Under the pieces are notes generated by a model. The model did not search any database, was not told the origin of the DNA, and saw only the letters and a program-made list of their open reading frames with translations. A stretch of DNA of 64,000 nucleotides. Source: Panorpa germanica (taxonomy: Eukaryota; Arthropoda; Insecta; Mecoptera; Panorpidae). Position 1 is the stretch's first letter. Every line of letters starts with the position of its first letter. A program made the position numbers and the translations under genes. Below, one piece after another: positions 19,988 to 30,690 of the stretch. The stretch is from assembly GCA_963678705.1 (NCBI GenBank), contig OY783219.1, positions 13,020,001-13,084,000 on the forward strand. The letters are read 5' to 3'.

Positions 19988-20735
19988 TGTTGTAAGTACG
20001 CATATGTCGCACTTACCTTTTATTTTTAATGATATTAAATGTTAATTATGTAATAGAATTATATTATGTAAACAGTTTTTGTATTAGTATTAAGATTGTA
20101 AAGAATAATTATTTAAGTTTAGCGCTTATAAATATTGTCTCTGGTTTGTGGAGATTAATATTGATTTAATGCTGGTAATTCAGTATTGGCGTTCTGTGAT
20201 GTGAAATAAATTATTATATATTAAATTGCACAAGACGCTGAAAGCCAGTCTTCTCCTGAGTCTAAAAGCAAGCATTACTATTCGCAACTTCGTACGTATT
20301 GAATAGTGAGCACATTTCAACTATTAATTAAATTATAACACTATAGAATTACATTTTGTTTTATATCTGTCATCTTCGTTAATCTAATAAAATACTATTG
20401 TAATTAAGTAAGCAGATATAATATTACAACGAATAAATGATATATTTTAATAAAAGTGTTTGTATTAATAGTAATAAAAAGATACTAATTGTTCAACCGT
20501 CGCATGTCGCAACGAGGTTACTTTAGACCGCTCAAGTATTCTCTAATTGCAACAATACACCGTCTGAACAAGAATCCTTATTAATCATCTTAAGAAAGAT
20601 ATTCGATTACTACTGTAATTGGTGTTGGAAGTCGTCAACTGAAGAATCTACTACCAGAAGCTAGCATCCCTGCAGAATGTACTAGTAAGCTGAGTAATCT
20701 CCTCCAGAACGACAATACGACACAATTTTACAACA
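19988..20735 (+). repeat. Gypsy 5' LTR
   Basis: 748 bp, TG...CA ends. It contains AATAAATTATTATATATT near 20206 as a possible polyadenylation region. It lies 56 bp 5' of the receptor ATG (antisense), so its sequence may now form part of that promoter region. Confidence 0.95.
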
Positions 20736-21720
20736 TTGGTGTCAGGTGGGGTCTCGAAGAGATATTCCTACACATAAATATCCAAGAGGTACGCCCAAAA
20801 TTTTTTTCTATATATTCTACACCTGGATGCAGATCAATTATTCTGGATACCACTACGTCGATCGATTATTTCCAAGATTGCCGAAGAGTACGAGATAGAA
20901 CGTCAATTCATCTGTATTTCACATAATTTTTCTACAAGTCCGGTGGATGTAAAACAACAGCCCGCTGAACCAGAAAAAAAGAAATCTTTTGCCCCCAGCG
21001 AATGGATGGATGCTTCTAGAACAAATGGAATAATCTAAACTGATGTTAATCGTTTCCAGAACCCTGCACACAGCTGTACATAGATCAAAATCGAAAGTTT
21101 TTTTTGTTAAGTATAATAAGACAGTATCTTTTTATCTTGTATACAATTATTATCATAAATTGATAATTGTATTTTTTTTCTATTAGTAGCATCCTTGTAA
21201 TTCATTGAAGCTATTATTTTTTTAGTATTATATTCAATACTTTTGAATATTTGCTATAACCTATCTATTAGTAGCATCCTTGTAATTCATTGAAGCTATT
21301 ATTTTTTAGTATTATATTCAATACTTTTGAATATTTGTTATAAAATAACAATTTTGTAGCATCATTGTTCAATATTTTTAGTATTATATCCAATACTTTT
21401 GAATATCTACTATAATATTTCCTATAATTGTTTCTACAATTATATTAATTCATGTTTAATATTTTTAGAACATCTTTATGAACGAGAAAGAATTTTGAAA
21501 AGGAGAAGTAAAGAGCTGAAGCAGTTAGATAGCAGTCTGTTCAATCAGAGAGACTACCTTCCTGTTACAACTGCGGTGTCTGAGCCCCATCGGAAATTTC
21601 CTGTGAGTTACTGTTTTCGCTAGCAATTTTTCCTTGTCAGAATCCTATTTTTCGGAGAGTTGTTTATTGGTACAAAATAATCTTTAGTCTGTATATTATA
21701 TATAACTTTAATTAAGTACT
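20736..21720 (+). other. Gypsy 5' UTR with 85-bp tandem repeat
   Basis: Untranslated leader between the primer site and gag. From 21180 a unit starting CTATTAGTAGCATCCTTGTA is repeated with period 85 (second copy at 21265), with a degraded third partial copy to about 21407. No coding was seen. Confidence 0.7.
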
Positions 21721-24700
21721 ATGGCACCGAACGTTCATTCACTCACACTAGTTGAGAATACAATCAATCTAATTAATGAGTTTTCAAAAAATCTAGAAGT
21801 CCAATCAACATCCTTAACAATAGTTGAATTAAAAATCAAAAACTTAGACAAAGCTTGGGTTAAATATAGTAGTATCGTAGAAGCATTGCTTCCAACTCTA
21901 AAAAATGAAGAAGCTTCGGCTATCGTTAGTAAGTCTATGGAAGTTGAAAGTATTTATGACGACACTCTTATTTACTTGTTGAATTATAAGCAAACATTTG
22001 AGAATGATACACATATTGTAGACGACTCAAAAAGCATAGATTCAATAAAAAATCTGAACTTAAGTCCAATGCAACTAACCGTTTTTGATGGAGAATATAT
22101 TAATTGGCAAAGTTTTATGGAATTATTTTCAAATTTAATTCGTAATAATAGTAAACTATCAAGCATTGAAAAAATGCATTATTTAAAGTTAAATTTGTCA
22201 GGAAAACCACTCAAACTCATAAAGAATTATCCTTTAACAAATGATAATTACGAAATTGTTTGGAACATCCTTTGTAAACGTTATGATAACAAGGTAGCAC
22301 TTATTGAAACCTGTTTAAACAATTTAATAAACTACAATGTTATACGTTTAGAGTCCGAAATCAATATCAAAAAACTACTAGATGAAATTAATGAATCGAT
22401 TAGAGCATTAACCGAATTGGGGATATATTCTAATCATTCAGATTTTATGTTAATACATATTTTAAAGACCAAATTAGATTTTAATTCGTCAAAGGAATGG
22501 GAAAACAGAAATAATTCTGAATTACCAACCTTAAATGAATTTACAGAGTTTCTGGAGAGACGGTGGCGCAATCTAGAAAGAAGAAGGCATATTAAAGTCA
22601 AAACATATCCAAGCGTTCCTAATTCTAATAGTAAACCAGTTTCAAGCAAGCAAATTCCTAATAAGGTCGAAACAAAAACTAAAAATTTGTTCTGTAACCA
22701 TTGTAAGAAAAGTGGTCATACAGAAAAGTATTGTTTTATTAAGAAGGAAAATCTAGATACGGGTAACCCTATTGCTCAAGTTAATACTTGTAGGGAGGCC
22801 ACAATTTTATCAGAACCTTCTACTTGTTGTGAAAGATCGAAACATCTTATATCTGATGGTTCTCAAGTATCTTTTACTAACAAGACACAACACAATTCAA
22901 ATAATGAATTATGTTTTTTTTATGATTTTGATGAGATCAATACGGGTAATTTAAAAAATAATAATGATATTCTAAGTTTTGACAGTAAAAATAAAAATGT
23001 TAAGGCTAAGCAAACAGTTGACACTATCCAATTCAAGATGGTCGCAGCCAAAGCTAAAACCGTATCATTTTTATTAGATACTGGTTCTCAAATCTCCTTG
23101 ATTAAACAAAATATTTTAAATAACAATGTCAGAATTAATAATAAATCTAAAATTCTATTGAAGGGTATTTCTGAAGGCACGCCTTATACCTTAGGTTCAC
23201 TGAAAACTTCTATAATTTTAGATAGTAATAAGTCGAAACAAACTTTACAGGTTGTGTCAGAAAATTTCCCCATTAAACACGATGGAATTATAGGGTTAGA
23301 TATTTTACGGAAACTAAATGCAGTAATTAATCTAAAAATGAACAGTGTACAATTCTCAGAATGTGGCAAAGTAATTGAGCTCCCACTTATAAATATAAAC
23401 AATATCGTTTTACCAGCACGTACGAGGAAGATAATTCCTATGTCAGGTTCTACAGTAGGAGTTTGTGTAGCCAGGGAATTGTTACCTGAAGTTTTTTTAG
23501 CTAATGCATTAATCAAGCCCGTCAAAAATATTTTCTATATTTCAATAATAAATTCTTCAATAAAAAATATAGTACTTAGTAATTTCAAACCGAATATCAT
23601 ACCGATAGATCAATTTAGTATTTACCATTTTTCAAAATCAAGTCCTAACAACCGTAAGGAACTTTTATTAAACAATTTAAATCTTTCACATGTCAATTCA
23701 GAATTAGTAACAGAATTAATAGAAATCTGTGACAGCTTTAATGACATATTTTTTTTACCGGGAGACAAGTTATCTTGTACGAGCGCATTAAGTCATAAGA
23801 TAAAGATTAATTCTTCTAAACCCGTTAACGTTAAACCGTATCGATTGCCCCATGCGCAAAAAGAGATTGTGGAAAAGCATATTCAGGAACTGTTGGTCAA
23901 CAACATAATTGAAGAAAGCGACTCACCCTATAACGCACCTTTATTAGTAGTACCAAAAAAACCAGATGCGTTAGGTAATAAACAATTCCGCGTAGTAGTC
24001 GATTTCCGTAAACTTAACGAGCAGACAACAAGTGACGCCTATCCTTTGCCTCTTATACATGATATACTGGACCAACTTAGTGGTGCAAAATTTTTCTCTA
24101 CCCTTGACTTAGCAAGCGGTTTTCACCAGGTCCCTATGCTTCCCGAAGATAAAGAGAAAACAGCATTTAGTGCGAACTTTAAACACTATCAATTTGTAAG
24201 AATGCCATTCGGACTTAAAGGAGCCCCCCCCATGTTTCAGAGACTTATGTCTCACGTTCTCACAGGTTTGCAAGGAATAGATTGCTTAATCTATCTGGAC
24301 GATGTAGTCATTTTTGGAAAAAACATTTCTGAGCACAACCAAAGATTAAAAAACGTTTTTTCTAAATTACGGGAACATAATTTGAAGCTCCAACCATCCA
24401 AATGTAACTTTCTACATAAAGATTTGATTTATTTAGGTCACGTTATTAATGAAACAGGTATTCTACCAGATCCTTCTAAAGTAGAAGCAATAAAGAATTT
24501 CCCCATTCCAAACAGTCCTAAACAAATTAAAACATTTTTGGGTATGTCTGGTTATTATCGCCGACATATACCGCATTACGCAGAGATAGCCAAACCACTA
24601 TATAATGCAGCAAACAGTAATGTTAAAGTATTAGAATGGTCAGACCAATGCGACGAATCATTTAAAACTTTAAAAAATAAATTAACCATATCACCTGTTT

Positions 24701-26670
24701 TGCAATACCCGGACTTTAGTAAAAATTTCGTTGTAACCACGGATGCAAGTAAATATGCTATAGGTGCAGTCCTTTCACAAGGTACTATTAAGGAAAGCCA
24801 CCCAATAGCATATGCTTCAAGAACTCTAAATAAGGCACAACAAAATTACACAACTACTGAACGTGAGTTATTAGCAGTAGTATGGGCTGTGGCTCATTTT
24901 AGACCCTATCTCTATGGAAAGTTTTTTAGTATCGTAACAGACCATCAAGCCTTGACTTGGTTAATGAGTATTAAGGACCCGAGTTCTAGACTTATGCGTT
25001 GGCGGATAAAACTAGAGGAATATAATTACGAAGTAATATATAGACCAGGTAGTTCGATTCCACACGTAGATGCCCTAAGTCGCGTATACTCACTTCAGGT
25101 TGAAACAATGGATGTCACATACGAAAATTATTTAGAAATAATTAAAAATAAAATTATCATAAACAATAAAGTAATTGAACATGATAAAAGTTTATATGAC
25201 GCACCGACGTCATTTTCATTAGTAGATTTTGTATCAAAAGATTTTAAAAATTCAATTGGAAATTCTCCTGAATTAATCAATAAATTTAGTAGTATCAATG
25301 CATTTCTAATACAAGAAAAAGAAGTATCAGAAATTGCATATGTTGAAATTGATACTAGATTTATTATCTGTTTAATAATTAAGGAATTTCATTTTAATCT
25401 ACCAAATTATAAAGAAATATTTTTGGCATTAGTGAATCTGAAAAACTTTTGTACTTTACACAAAATTACTAACATAGCTATGAACAGGTTCGAGTCTGAA
25501 CTAAGTAAATTAGATTTTGCCCAGTTACGAACTATGATCAGACATATCTTTGATAAAACAAATATAATAGTACACATTTATAATGACAATATACTTAAAA
25601 TTAGTGACCCTGAGTTAATAAACAATGTAATTTCGGAATTTCATGTTAATCCCACAGCAGGCCACTTAGGAGTTTCTAAAACAATTAAACGATTAAAATC
25701 ACACTTTAAATTTCCAAGTATGATTAGAAAAGTTAAAAATTTTATTAGACAATGTGTATCATGTCAAAAGAATAAAGTGTGCAAATTAAATAAATGCCCA
25801 TTAACAATTACATCGACTTCGAAACATAGTTTCGAAAGGTTGGCTTTGGACATAGTATATCTTCCCAAGAAAGACGACAACGACAAATACAAATACTTAC
25901 TAACAATACAGGATGACCTTACTAAATTTACGGAAGCTATTCCTATTATAAACCAGGAGGCAAATACTGTCGCGAAAGCATTAGTAACTAACGTTATTTG
26001 TAGGTACGGAGTTCCTAATATGATCTTAACAGACCAAGGAACAAATTTCATGTCAAAAATTTTTAAAGATATATGCAAATTGTTAAAAATTAAACAATTA
26101 AAAACAACAGCATTTAGACCAGCAACCAACGGTGCCTTAGAAAGAGTTCATAGAACCCTTGCCGAGTATCTAAGGAATTTTTGTAAAAAGCAGGATGATT
26201 GGATAAATTGGATTCCCTATGCAATGTTCGTGTATAACACAACTCCGCATACAGCGACCGGTTTTACTCCTTTCGAACTAATTTATGGACATAAGGCAAA
26301 TCTGCCTTCAATTTTTTATAAAGAACCAATTGAGGTAAATACTTATAATAATTTTATAGTAGAACTCAAACACAGGTTACAAGTAGCGAGGGAACTTGCT
26401 ATAAATAACTTGGTTAAAAGCAAAGAAAAAACAAAATTATATTTTGATAAAAGGGTCAATTCTCTTTTCACACCTGAAGTAAACGAACTAGTTTTATTAA
26501 GAAATGAACAGTTACCAACTAAAGGACAGTCAAAAAAACTTTTACCCTTATACGTAGGACCGTATAAAGTTACTAAAATTATATCCCCTGTTAATACAGA
26601 AATACTAATTGGTAAAAAACATACGGTAGTTCATAATAATAGGTTGAAGAGATTTTGTACCAATGAATAA
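21721..26670 (+). CDS. Gypsy Gag-Pol polyprotein, BEL/Pao-like gag
   Basis: 1649 codons with no interruption. The N-terminal part (LTVFDGEYINWQSFMELFSN, then LSSIEKMHYLKLNLSG and YEIVWNILCKRYDNK) resembles the gag domain usually seen in BEL/Pao elements (DUF1759 by recollection). Then come a zinc knuckle CNHCKKSGHTEKYC at 325, protease LLDTGSQISLI at 451, RT with YLDD at 858, RNase H with TTDASKYAIGAVL near 1007, and integrase with HHCC zinc finger near 1310 and LTDQGTNF and ALERVHRTLAE as catalytic D and E. RT and integrase are clearly Ty3/gypsy (17.6/297 style). All catalytic residues are present. The gag assignment is from pattern recall and needs a profile search. Confidence 0.92.
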   Translation: MAPNVHSLTLVENTINLINEFSKNLEVQSTSLTIVELKIKNLDKAWVKYSSIVEALLPTLKNEEASAIVSKSMEVESIYDDTLIYLLNYKQTFENDTHIVDDSKSIDSIKNLNLSPMQLTVFDGEYINWQSFMELFSNLIRNNSKLSSIEKMHYLKLNLSGKPLKLIKNYPLTNDNYEIVWNILCKRYDNKVALIETCLNNLINYNVIRLESEINIKKLLDEINESIRALTELGIYSNHSDFMLIHILKTKLDFNSSKEWENRNNSELPTLNEFTEFLERRWRNLERRRHIKVKTYPSVPNSNSKPVSSKQIPNKVETKTKNLFCNHCKKSGHTEKYCFIKKENLDTGNPIAQVNTCREATILSEPSTCCERSKHLISDGSQVSFTNKTQHNSNNELCFFYDFDEINTGNLKNNNDILSFDSKNKNVKAKQTVDTIQFKMVAAKAKTVSFLLDTGSQISLIKQNILNNNVRINNKSKILLKGISEGTPYTLGSLKTSIILDSNKSKQTLQVVSENFPIKHDGIIGLDILRKLNAVINLKMNSVQFSECGKVIELPLININNIVLPARTRKIIPMSGSTVGVCVARELLPEVFLANALIKPVKNIFYISIINSSIKNIVLSNFKPNIIPIDQFSIYHFSKSSPNNRKELLLNNLNLSHVNSELVTELIEICDSFNDIFFLPGDKLSCTSALSHKIKINSSKPVNVKPYRLPHAQKEIVEKHIQELLVNNIIEESDSPYNAPLLVVPKKPDALGNKQFRVVVDFRKLNEQTTSDAYPLPLIHDILDQLSGAKFFSTLDLASGFHQVPMLPEDKEKTAFSANFKHYQFVRMPFGLKGAPPMFQRLMSHVLTGLQGIDCLIYLDDVVIFGKNISEHNQRLKNVFSKLREHNLKLQPSKCNFLHKDLIYLGHVINETGILPDPSKVEAIKNFPIPNSPKQIKTFLGMSGYYRRHIPHYAEIAKPLYNAANSNVKVLEWSDQCDESFKTLKNKLTISPVLQYPDFSKNFVVTTDASKYAIGAVLSQGTIKESHPIAYASRTLNKAQQNYTTTERELLAVVWAVAHFRPYLYGKFFSIVTDHQALTWLMSIKDPSSRLMRWRIKLEEYNYEVIYRPGSSIPHVDALSRVYSLQVETMDVTYENYLEIIKNKIIINNKVIEHDKSLYDAPTSFSLVDFVSKDFKNSIGNSPELINKFSSINAFLIQEKEVSEIAYVEIDTRFIICLIIKEFHFNLPNYKEIFLALVNLKNFCTLHKITNIAMNRFESELSKLDFAQLRTMIRHIFDKTNIIVHIYNDNILKISDPELINNVISEFHVNPTAGHLGVSKTIKRLKSHFKFPSMIRKVKNFIRQCVSCQKNKVCKLNKCPLTITSTSKHSFERLALDIVYLPKKDDNDKYKYLLTIQDDLTKFTEAIPIINQEANTVAKALVTNVICRYGVPNMILTDQGTNFMSKIFKDICKLLKIKQLKTTAFRPATNGALERVHRTLAEYLRNFCKKQDDWINWIPYAMFVYNTTPHTATGFTPFELIYGHKANLPSIFYKEPIEVNTYNNFIVELKHRLQVARELAINNLVKSKEKTKLYFDKRVNSLFTPEVNELVLLRNEQLPTKGQSKKLLPLYVGPYKVTKIISPVNTEILIGKKHTVVHNNRLKRFCTNE

Positions 26671-26955
26671 AAACTTGACGAATGAAATGGATTTTGTCAG
26701 GGATGATTGTTTTGTGGAGCAGTGTTAACTCTATACGATGGGATCAGAATCGTTGTCGACACTTTGCTTCTCTTTTTGTTTTTTTCTAGAATTGTAACTC
26801 GTATATTTTGTTTTTATACGTGTCCCTTTTTTTTTGAAAGGGGGTGTTGTGATATGTACGACATCTCCCCTATCACAATTTTTCCTTTTTCTTTTCCTTA
26901 GAGCAGAAACGCATATGTTTTGTTTTATATGCGTTCCTTTTCTTTGGTTGAGGAG
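26671..26955 (+). other. Gypsy 3' UTR with a duplicated LTR-start signal
   Basis: Short 3' UTR. At 26836 GAAAGGGGGTGTTGTGATAT, followed by GTACGACAT, looks like a diverged second version of the purine tract plus LTR start (GAGGAGTGTTGTAAGTACGC) at 26950. Both are preceded by a matching TTTTATA(C/T)G(C/T) then T-rich stretch. Confidence 0.55.
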
Positions 26956-27703
26956 TGTTGTAAGTACGCATATGTCGCACTTACCTTTTATTTTTAATGA
27001 TATTAAATGTTAATTATGTAATAGAATTATATTATGTAAACAGTTTTTGTATTAGTATTAAGATTGTAAAGAATAATTATTTAAGTTTAGCGCTTATAAA
27101 TATTGTCTCTGGTTTGTGGAGATTAATATTGATTTAATGCTGGTAATTCAGTATTGGCGTTCTGTGATGTGAAATAAATTATTATATATTAAATTGCACA
27201 AGACGCTGAAAGCCAGTCTTCTCCTGAGTCTAAAAGCAAGCATTACTATTCGCAACTTCGTACGTATTGAATAGTGAGCACATTTCAACTATTAATTAAA
27301 TTATAACACTATAGAATTACATTTTGTTTTATATCTGTCATCTTCGTTAATCTAATAAAATACTATTGTAATTAAGTAAGCAGATATAATATTACAACGA
27401 ATAAATGATATATTTTAATAAAAGTGTTTGTATTAATAGTAATAAAAAGATACTAATTGTTCAACCGTCGCATGTCGCAACGAGGTTACTTTAGACCGCT
27501 CAAGTATTCTCTAATTGCAACAATACACCGTCTGAACAAGAATCCTTATTAATCATCTTAAGAAAGATATTCGATTACTACTGTAATTGGTGTTGGAAGT
27601 CGTCAACTGAAGAATCTACTACCAGAAGCTAGCATCCCTGCAGAATGTACTAGTAAGCTGAGTAATCTCCTCCAGAACGACAATACGACACAATTTTACA
27701 ACA
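26956..27703 (+). repeat. Gypsy 3' LTR
   Basis: 748 bp, same as 19988-20735 by eye, followed by the duplicated ATAG. Confidence 0.95.
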
Positions 27704-27707
27704 ATAG

Positions 27708-28097
27708 GTTATATCCTAACCTATATTGTTATGTCATATTGATGTCAAATGAATTTTCAATATTATCGGACTGCTATTATTCATTACGTAATGGATAATA
27801 AAGAAATGGATTAAATATTTAAAGGTTATCGAAACAGCTATTTGCATTTAATACTTAATGACATTATATCATTACAGAGAGGATATAGGCTCATAAGCCA
27901 GCACTTTTAATCAATTAGACATCGCAAATAAAATATACAGCATATGATAAATTATTTTTTAGGTACACATATAAAATATTGGAAAGTTGAGCTCATGCAG
28001 CGTTTTATCATTTAATAAAAATGTTTTTTTCGGTAAAAAAACACTTAATTTATCAACATTGCGTTTACTATTATAGCGATAGCATTTTTACAATCAT
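27708..28097. other. Displaced 5' flank of the gustatory receptor gene
   Basis: Before the gypsy insertion this AT-rich sequence was directly joined to the receptor 5' side (19983 and below), so it probably holds the original promoter. No motif can be assigned with confidence. Confidence 0.4.
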
Positions 28098-28675
28098 TTA
28101 AATCCTTCCAAATAATAGATTTTTCTCAAGGCTTTCAAAATAGGCGTTTGTTTGTGTGATGGCCTCTTTATTAGGTCTGATTAGATCCAAATCTTTTAAT
28201 GTCCACCCATTGTTTCCGTCGCAGAAAATAGTCGCAGTGGGATATACTGAATGGGCTAGTAGTTCGAAACCCGCTTTATGAATTTTTGCCATGGTGACTG
28301 CACACTCAATAGCAATCGCGCGGATAGTTTTTTCATGTCCAAATATTCATGTAAAGTGTGATGTCCCCGTTCAGTTGAGATGCCAACAGCCTCAACCATC
28401 TCACGCATTTTTATTATCCGATCGTTCAATATCACTCCATGGACATTATCGACTATTTCTGGCGTAACGACCTCTTTTCGGCGATCTGAACATTCGGCAT
28501 AATTTGTACAGGTAGTGTGAGTAGGCCCGGTCACAGTTTGGATGGGAGAACTGGGGACTCCGTTCAGATTGTGATTGTGGTGGTATGCGAATAAGAGTAA
28601 ATCCGTGGATATTGCACCCCTTTTGCCAGCGGCGAACGGTGTTTGGTTCACCACTACTATTTCCTTTCCTCCCAC
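28098..28675 (-). pseudogene. Mariner-type transposase, broken
   Basis: Two overlapping frames on the minus strand. The first holds KEVVTPEIVDNVHGVILNDR and VEAVGISTERGHHTLHEYLD followed by KKLSAR, the helix-turn-helix region typical of mariner/SETMAR transposases. The second (28098-28292) holds MAKIHKAGFELLAHSVYP and EAITQTNAYFESL, the C-terminal end of the same protein. The central catalytic part between them is missing and the frames are shifted, so this is an inactive remnant. Terminal repeats were not located. Confidence 0.8.
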
Positions 28676-29953
28676 GAAAACGCTTCAGTGAGTTTGGGAT
28701 GTATCTCCCCTTACTACATACCTAAAGTTCGTCTTCCATATACACACGCAGATACAATTTCTGTACAATATTTCGCGAGTTTATGGCCAATATAGGCTGG
28801 CATCGCAAAAACTCATCGCAAAGTGGCAGCTATATCGAATAATTACCCAAGTATCTTAAGAAATAAAAATTATCATCAAGAATAGAATAAAGAAGAATAG
28901 AAAAAATAGAATACAATTTTTACTCTAAAAATGGCGGCCAAAAACGGTTTATTGGCAGTATCTAAGTATCGATATTTAAAAATATTTCAAATTTGAGCTT
29001 AATATTTTTATATTTATTTGTTGTACATTATATTTTAACTGCTACTATCTAAACTATTTATTGTCCAGGCATTACTAAATAATTTTTACATCACCAGTAA
29101 GTTGAGCTGACGGCTGCTTTTATGTAAAATATTTAAACCTACATTTGCTATATGGCTAATGCGGTACTGATATCAGCGTATATAGGAGAAAAAGAGATAA
29201 GACAAGTAAGGAAGGTAGCATAAATTGAAATTGCTACTTTCAGGCTTATTGATATTGATGTGACATCTGTTATAAAAATAATTAACCTCTTATAATGTTA
29301 AGCTACTCTTTAATAGATGGCGGTAGTAATTTCAATTTTTAATAATCAATTTTTGAAATAAATTGTTTTTATTATGTAGACCAATGTAGACTATTCGCAG
29401 AAACATTTTGTAAATATATTTTGTCTGTATGTAATATGTTTATTATTTTATAAGTTCTTATTACATGTATACTTGTTTAATTAAAATATATTTTTATATA
29501 ATATATAATGAATATTTATCTTATACAAATTAGCTATAATTTCTAAAGGTGTGTGCTGTATACAATAATTTAAATTGAATAGTGTTGTCCATTTAACGTG
29601 AGACGTAAAATGCTGCTCCTGCGTGCACCCAATAAGACGGCTTCTCCATAGAATTCACAGGTAGCATTGCAAGAAGAGTTTTTCGATCGCTCCAATCATA
29701 CAATGGCAGTAAACACGTATCAATGTCGATCTTTTTCTGGAAGTAAATTAAGTAAAGCTAAAAAAGTAACTATAAAAGAAGATATCAATATCTTGTTAGT
29801 GAATCAATCTCGTTGGGTAAAAGTATTCCTTAGAAATAACTAATCTTATGCAGCAGACCCCTCATTTGAACTTCATTACTTTACTTAAGAACAATTAGAT
29901 ATACTTTATTTTATTTTTTAATTATAGCGAACATAAAATACAGGAATATATAT
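28676..29953. other. Intergenic, no gene recognised
   Basis: AT-rich sequence between the mariner and jockey-like relics. No open frame with recognisable similarity. Confidence 0.35.
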
Positions 29954-30307
29954 TGGCTAATTGGGCGACGCTCTGAACTAAACATAGAAAATAAGCTGCT
30001 CATATATAAACAAGTGTTAAAGCCAGTGTGGACGTCTGGACCACAACTCTGAGGTTGCGCTCAAGCAATCTAAACGTTCCAAAATTAATTTCTGCGAGGA
30101 ATTGTTAATTCACCGCGGTATATCCGCATGGACGAGATACATAGAGACCTGAAGATTAACACAGTCAGAGAAGAAATCAAATCTATAGCAGCAAAGCACG
30201 AATTGAGGCTTCGTAACCACGAAAACATCGCCGTGACGCAAATGTTGCTTGATAGTAATTATGTTCGAAGACTTAGCAGGGCTAAACCCTCGGACCTAGT
30301 AATCTAA
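29954..30307 (+). pseudogene. Jockey-like non-LTR 3' fragment (RT C-terminal end)
   Basis: The plus strand reads WLIGRRSELNIENKLLIYKQ, then VLKPVWTSGPQL, an in-frame stop, and further on IVNSPRYIRMDEIHRDLKI and REEIKSIAAKHELRLRNHE up to a TAA at 30305. These are the familiar C-terminal motifs of jockey-clade reverse transcriptases (KPIWTYG.QLWG; APWY.....HRDL.I). Stops and shifts make it a relic. A 3' UTR with AATAAAGTG at 30425 follows. Confidence 0.75.
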
Positions 30308-30441
30308 TCATGTAGAATTGTTCATAAGAGCAATCTCTATTACACCATGTAGTTATTGAAATGTAAACCACTAGATAAGTATATCTATACTTAGTTGTAG
30401 TATTATAGAAAAAAATATATAGCAGAATAAAGTGAACTGTA

Positions 30442-30447
30442 TTTATT
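30442..30447 (-). terminator. Candidate poly(A) signal for the dynein gene
   Basis: AATAAA on the minus strand about 250 bp downstream of the last supported dynein exon. It lies in or next to a jockey-like relic, so its use is only a possibility. Confidence 0.25.
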
Positions 30448-30690
30448 ATAACCTTTAGTTACTTGTTTTGTTTCTCAGTTATAAAATTAGTTAGAGTCGA
30501 ATATAAACCAAGCAAAGTAATTGGCTTACTACAGAGGATGGTCTCTGACAAAGCTAGAATTATAAACCCATTTTTCAGGTTCATATAAAGGCACATAGTA
30601 AATGAAATTTATTTAAAACAAGTAACTCAAAGTGAATGCACAATGCACTTAAAAATCGCAGCACCTCTTAATATTACAATAAGTACTTAC

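Larger units (their letters stand above)
19988..27703 (+). mobile_element. Gypsy-type LTR retrotransposon, complete and young
   Basis: LTRs of 748 bp at 19988-20735 and 26956-27703 (TGTTGTAAGTACG...TTTTACAACA) appear identical by eye, and the 4-bp duplication ATAG flanks the element (19984-19987, 27704-27707). The primer site after the left LTR reads TGGTGTCAGGTGGGG, which partly resembles tRNA-Leu sites; this is uncertain. A single 1649-codon gag-pol frame is intact, there is no env gene, and 3' UTR and purine tract precede the right LTR. Coding order is protease-RT-RNase H-integrase, i.e. gypsy type. The insertion lies immediately upstream of the gustatory receptor gene, in the opposite orientation. 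Confidence 0.95.
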
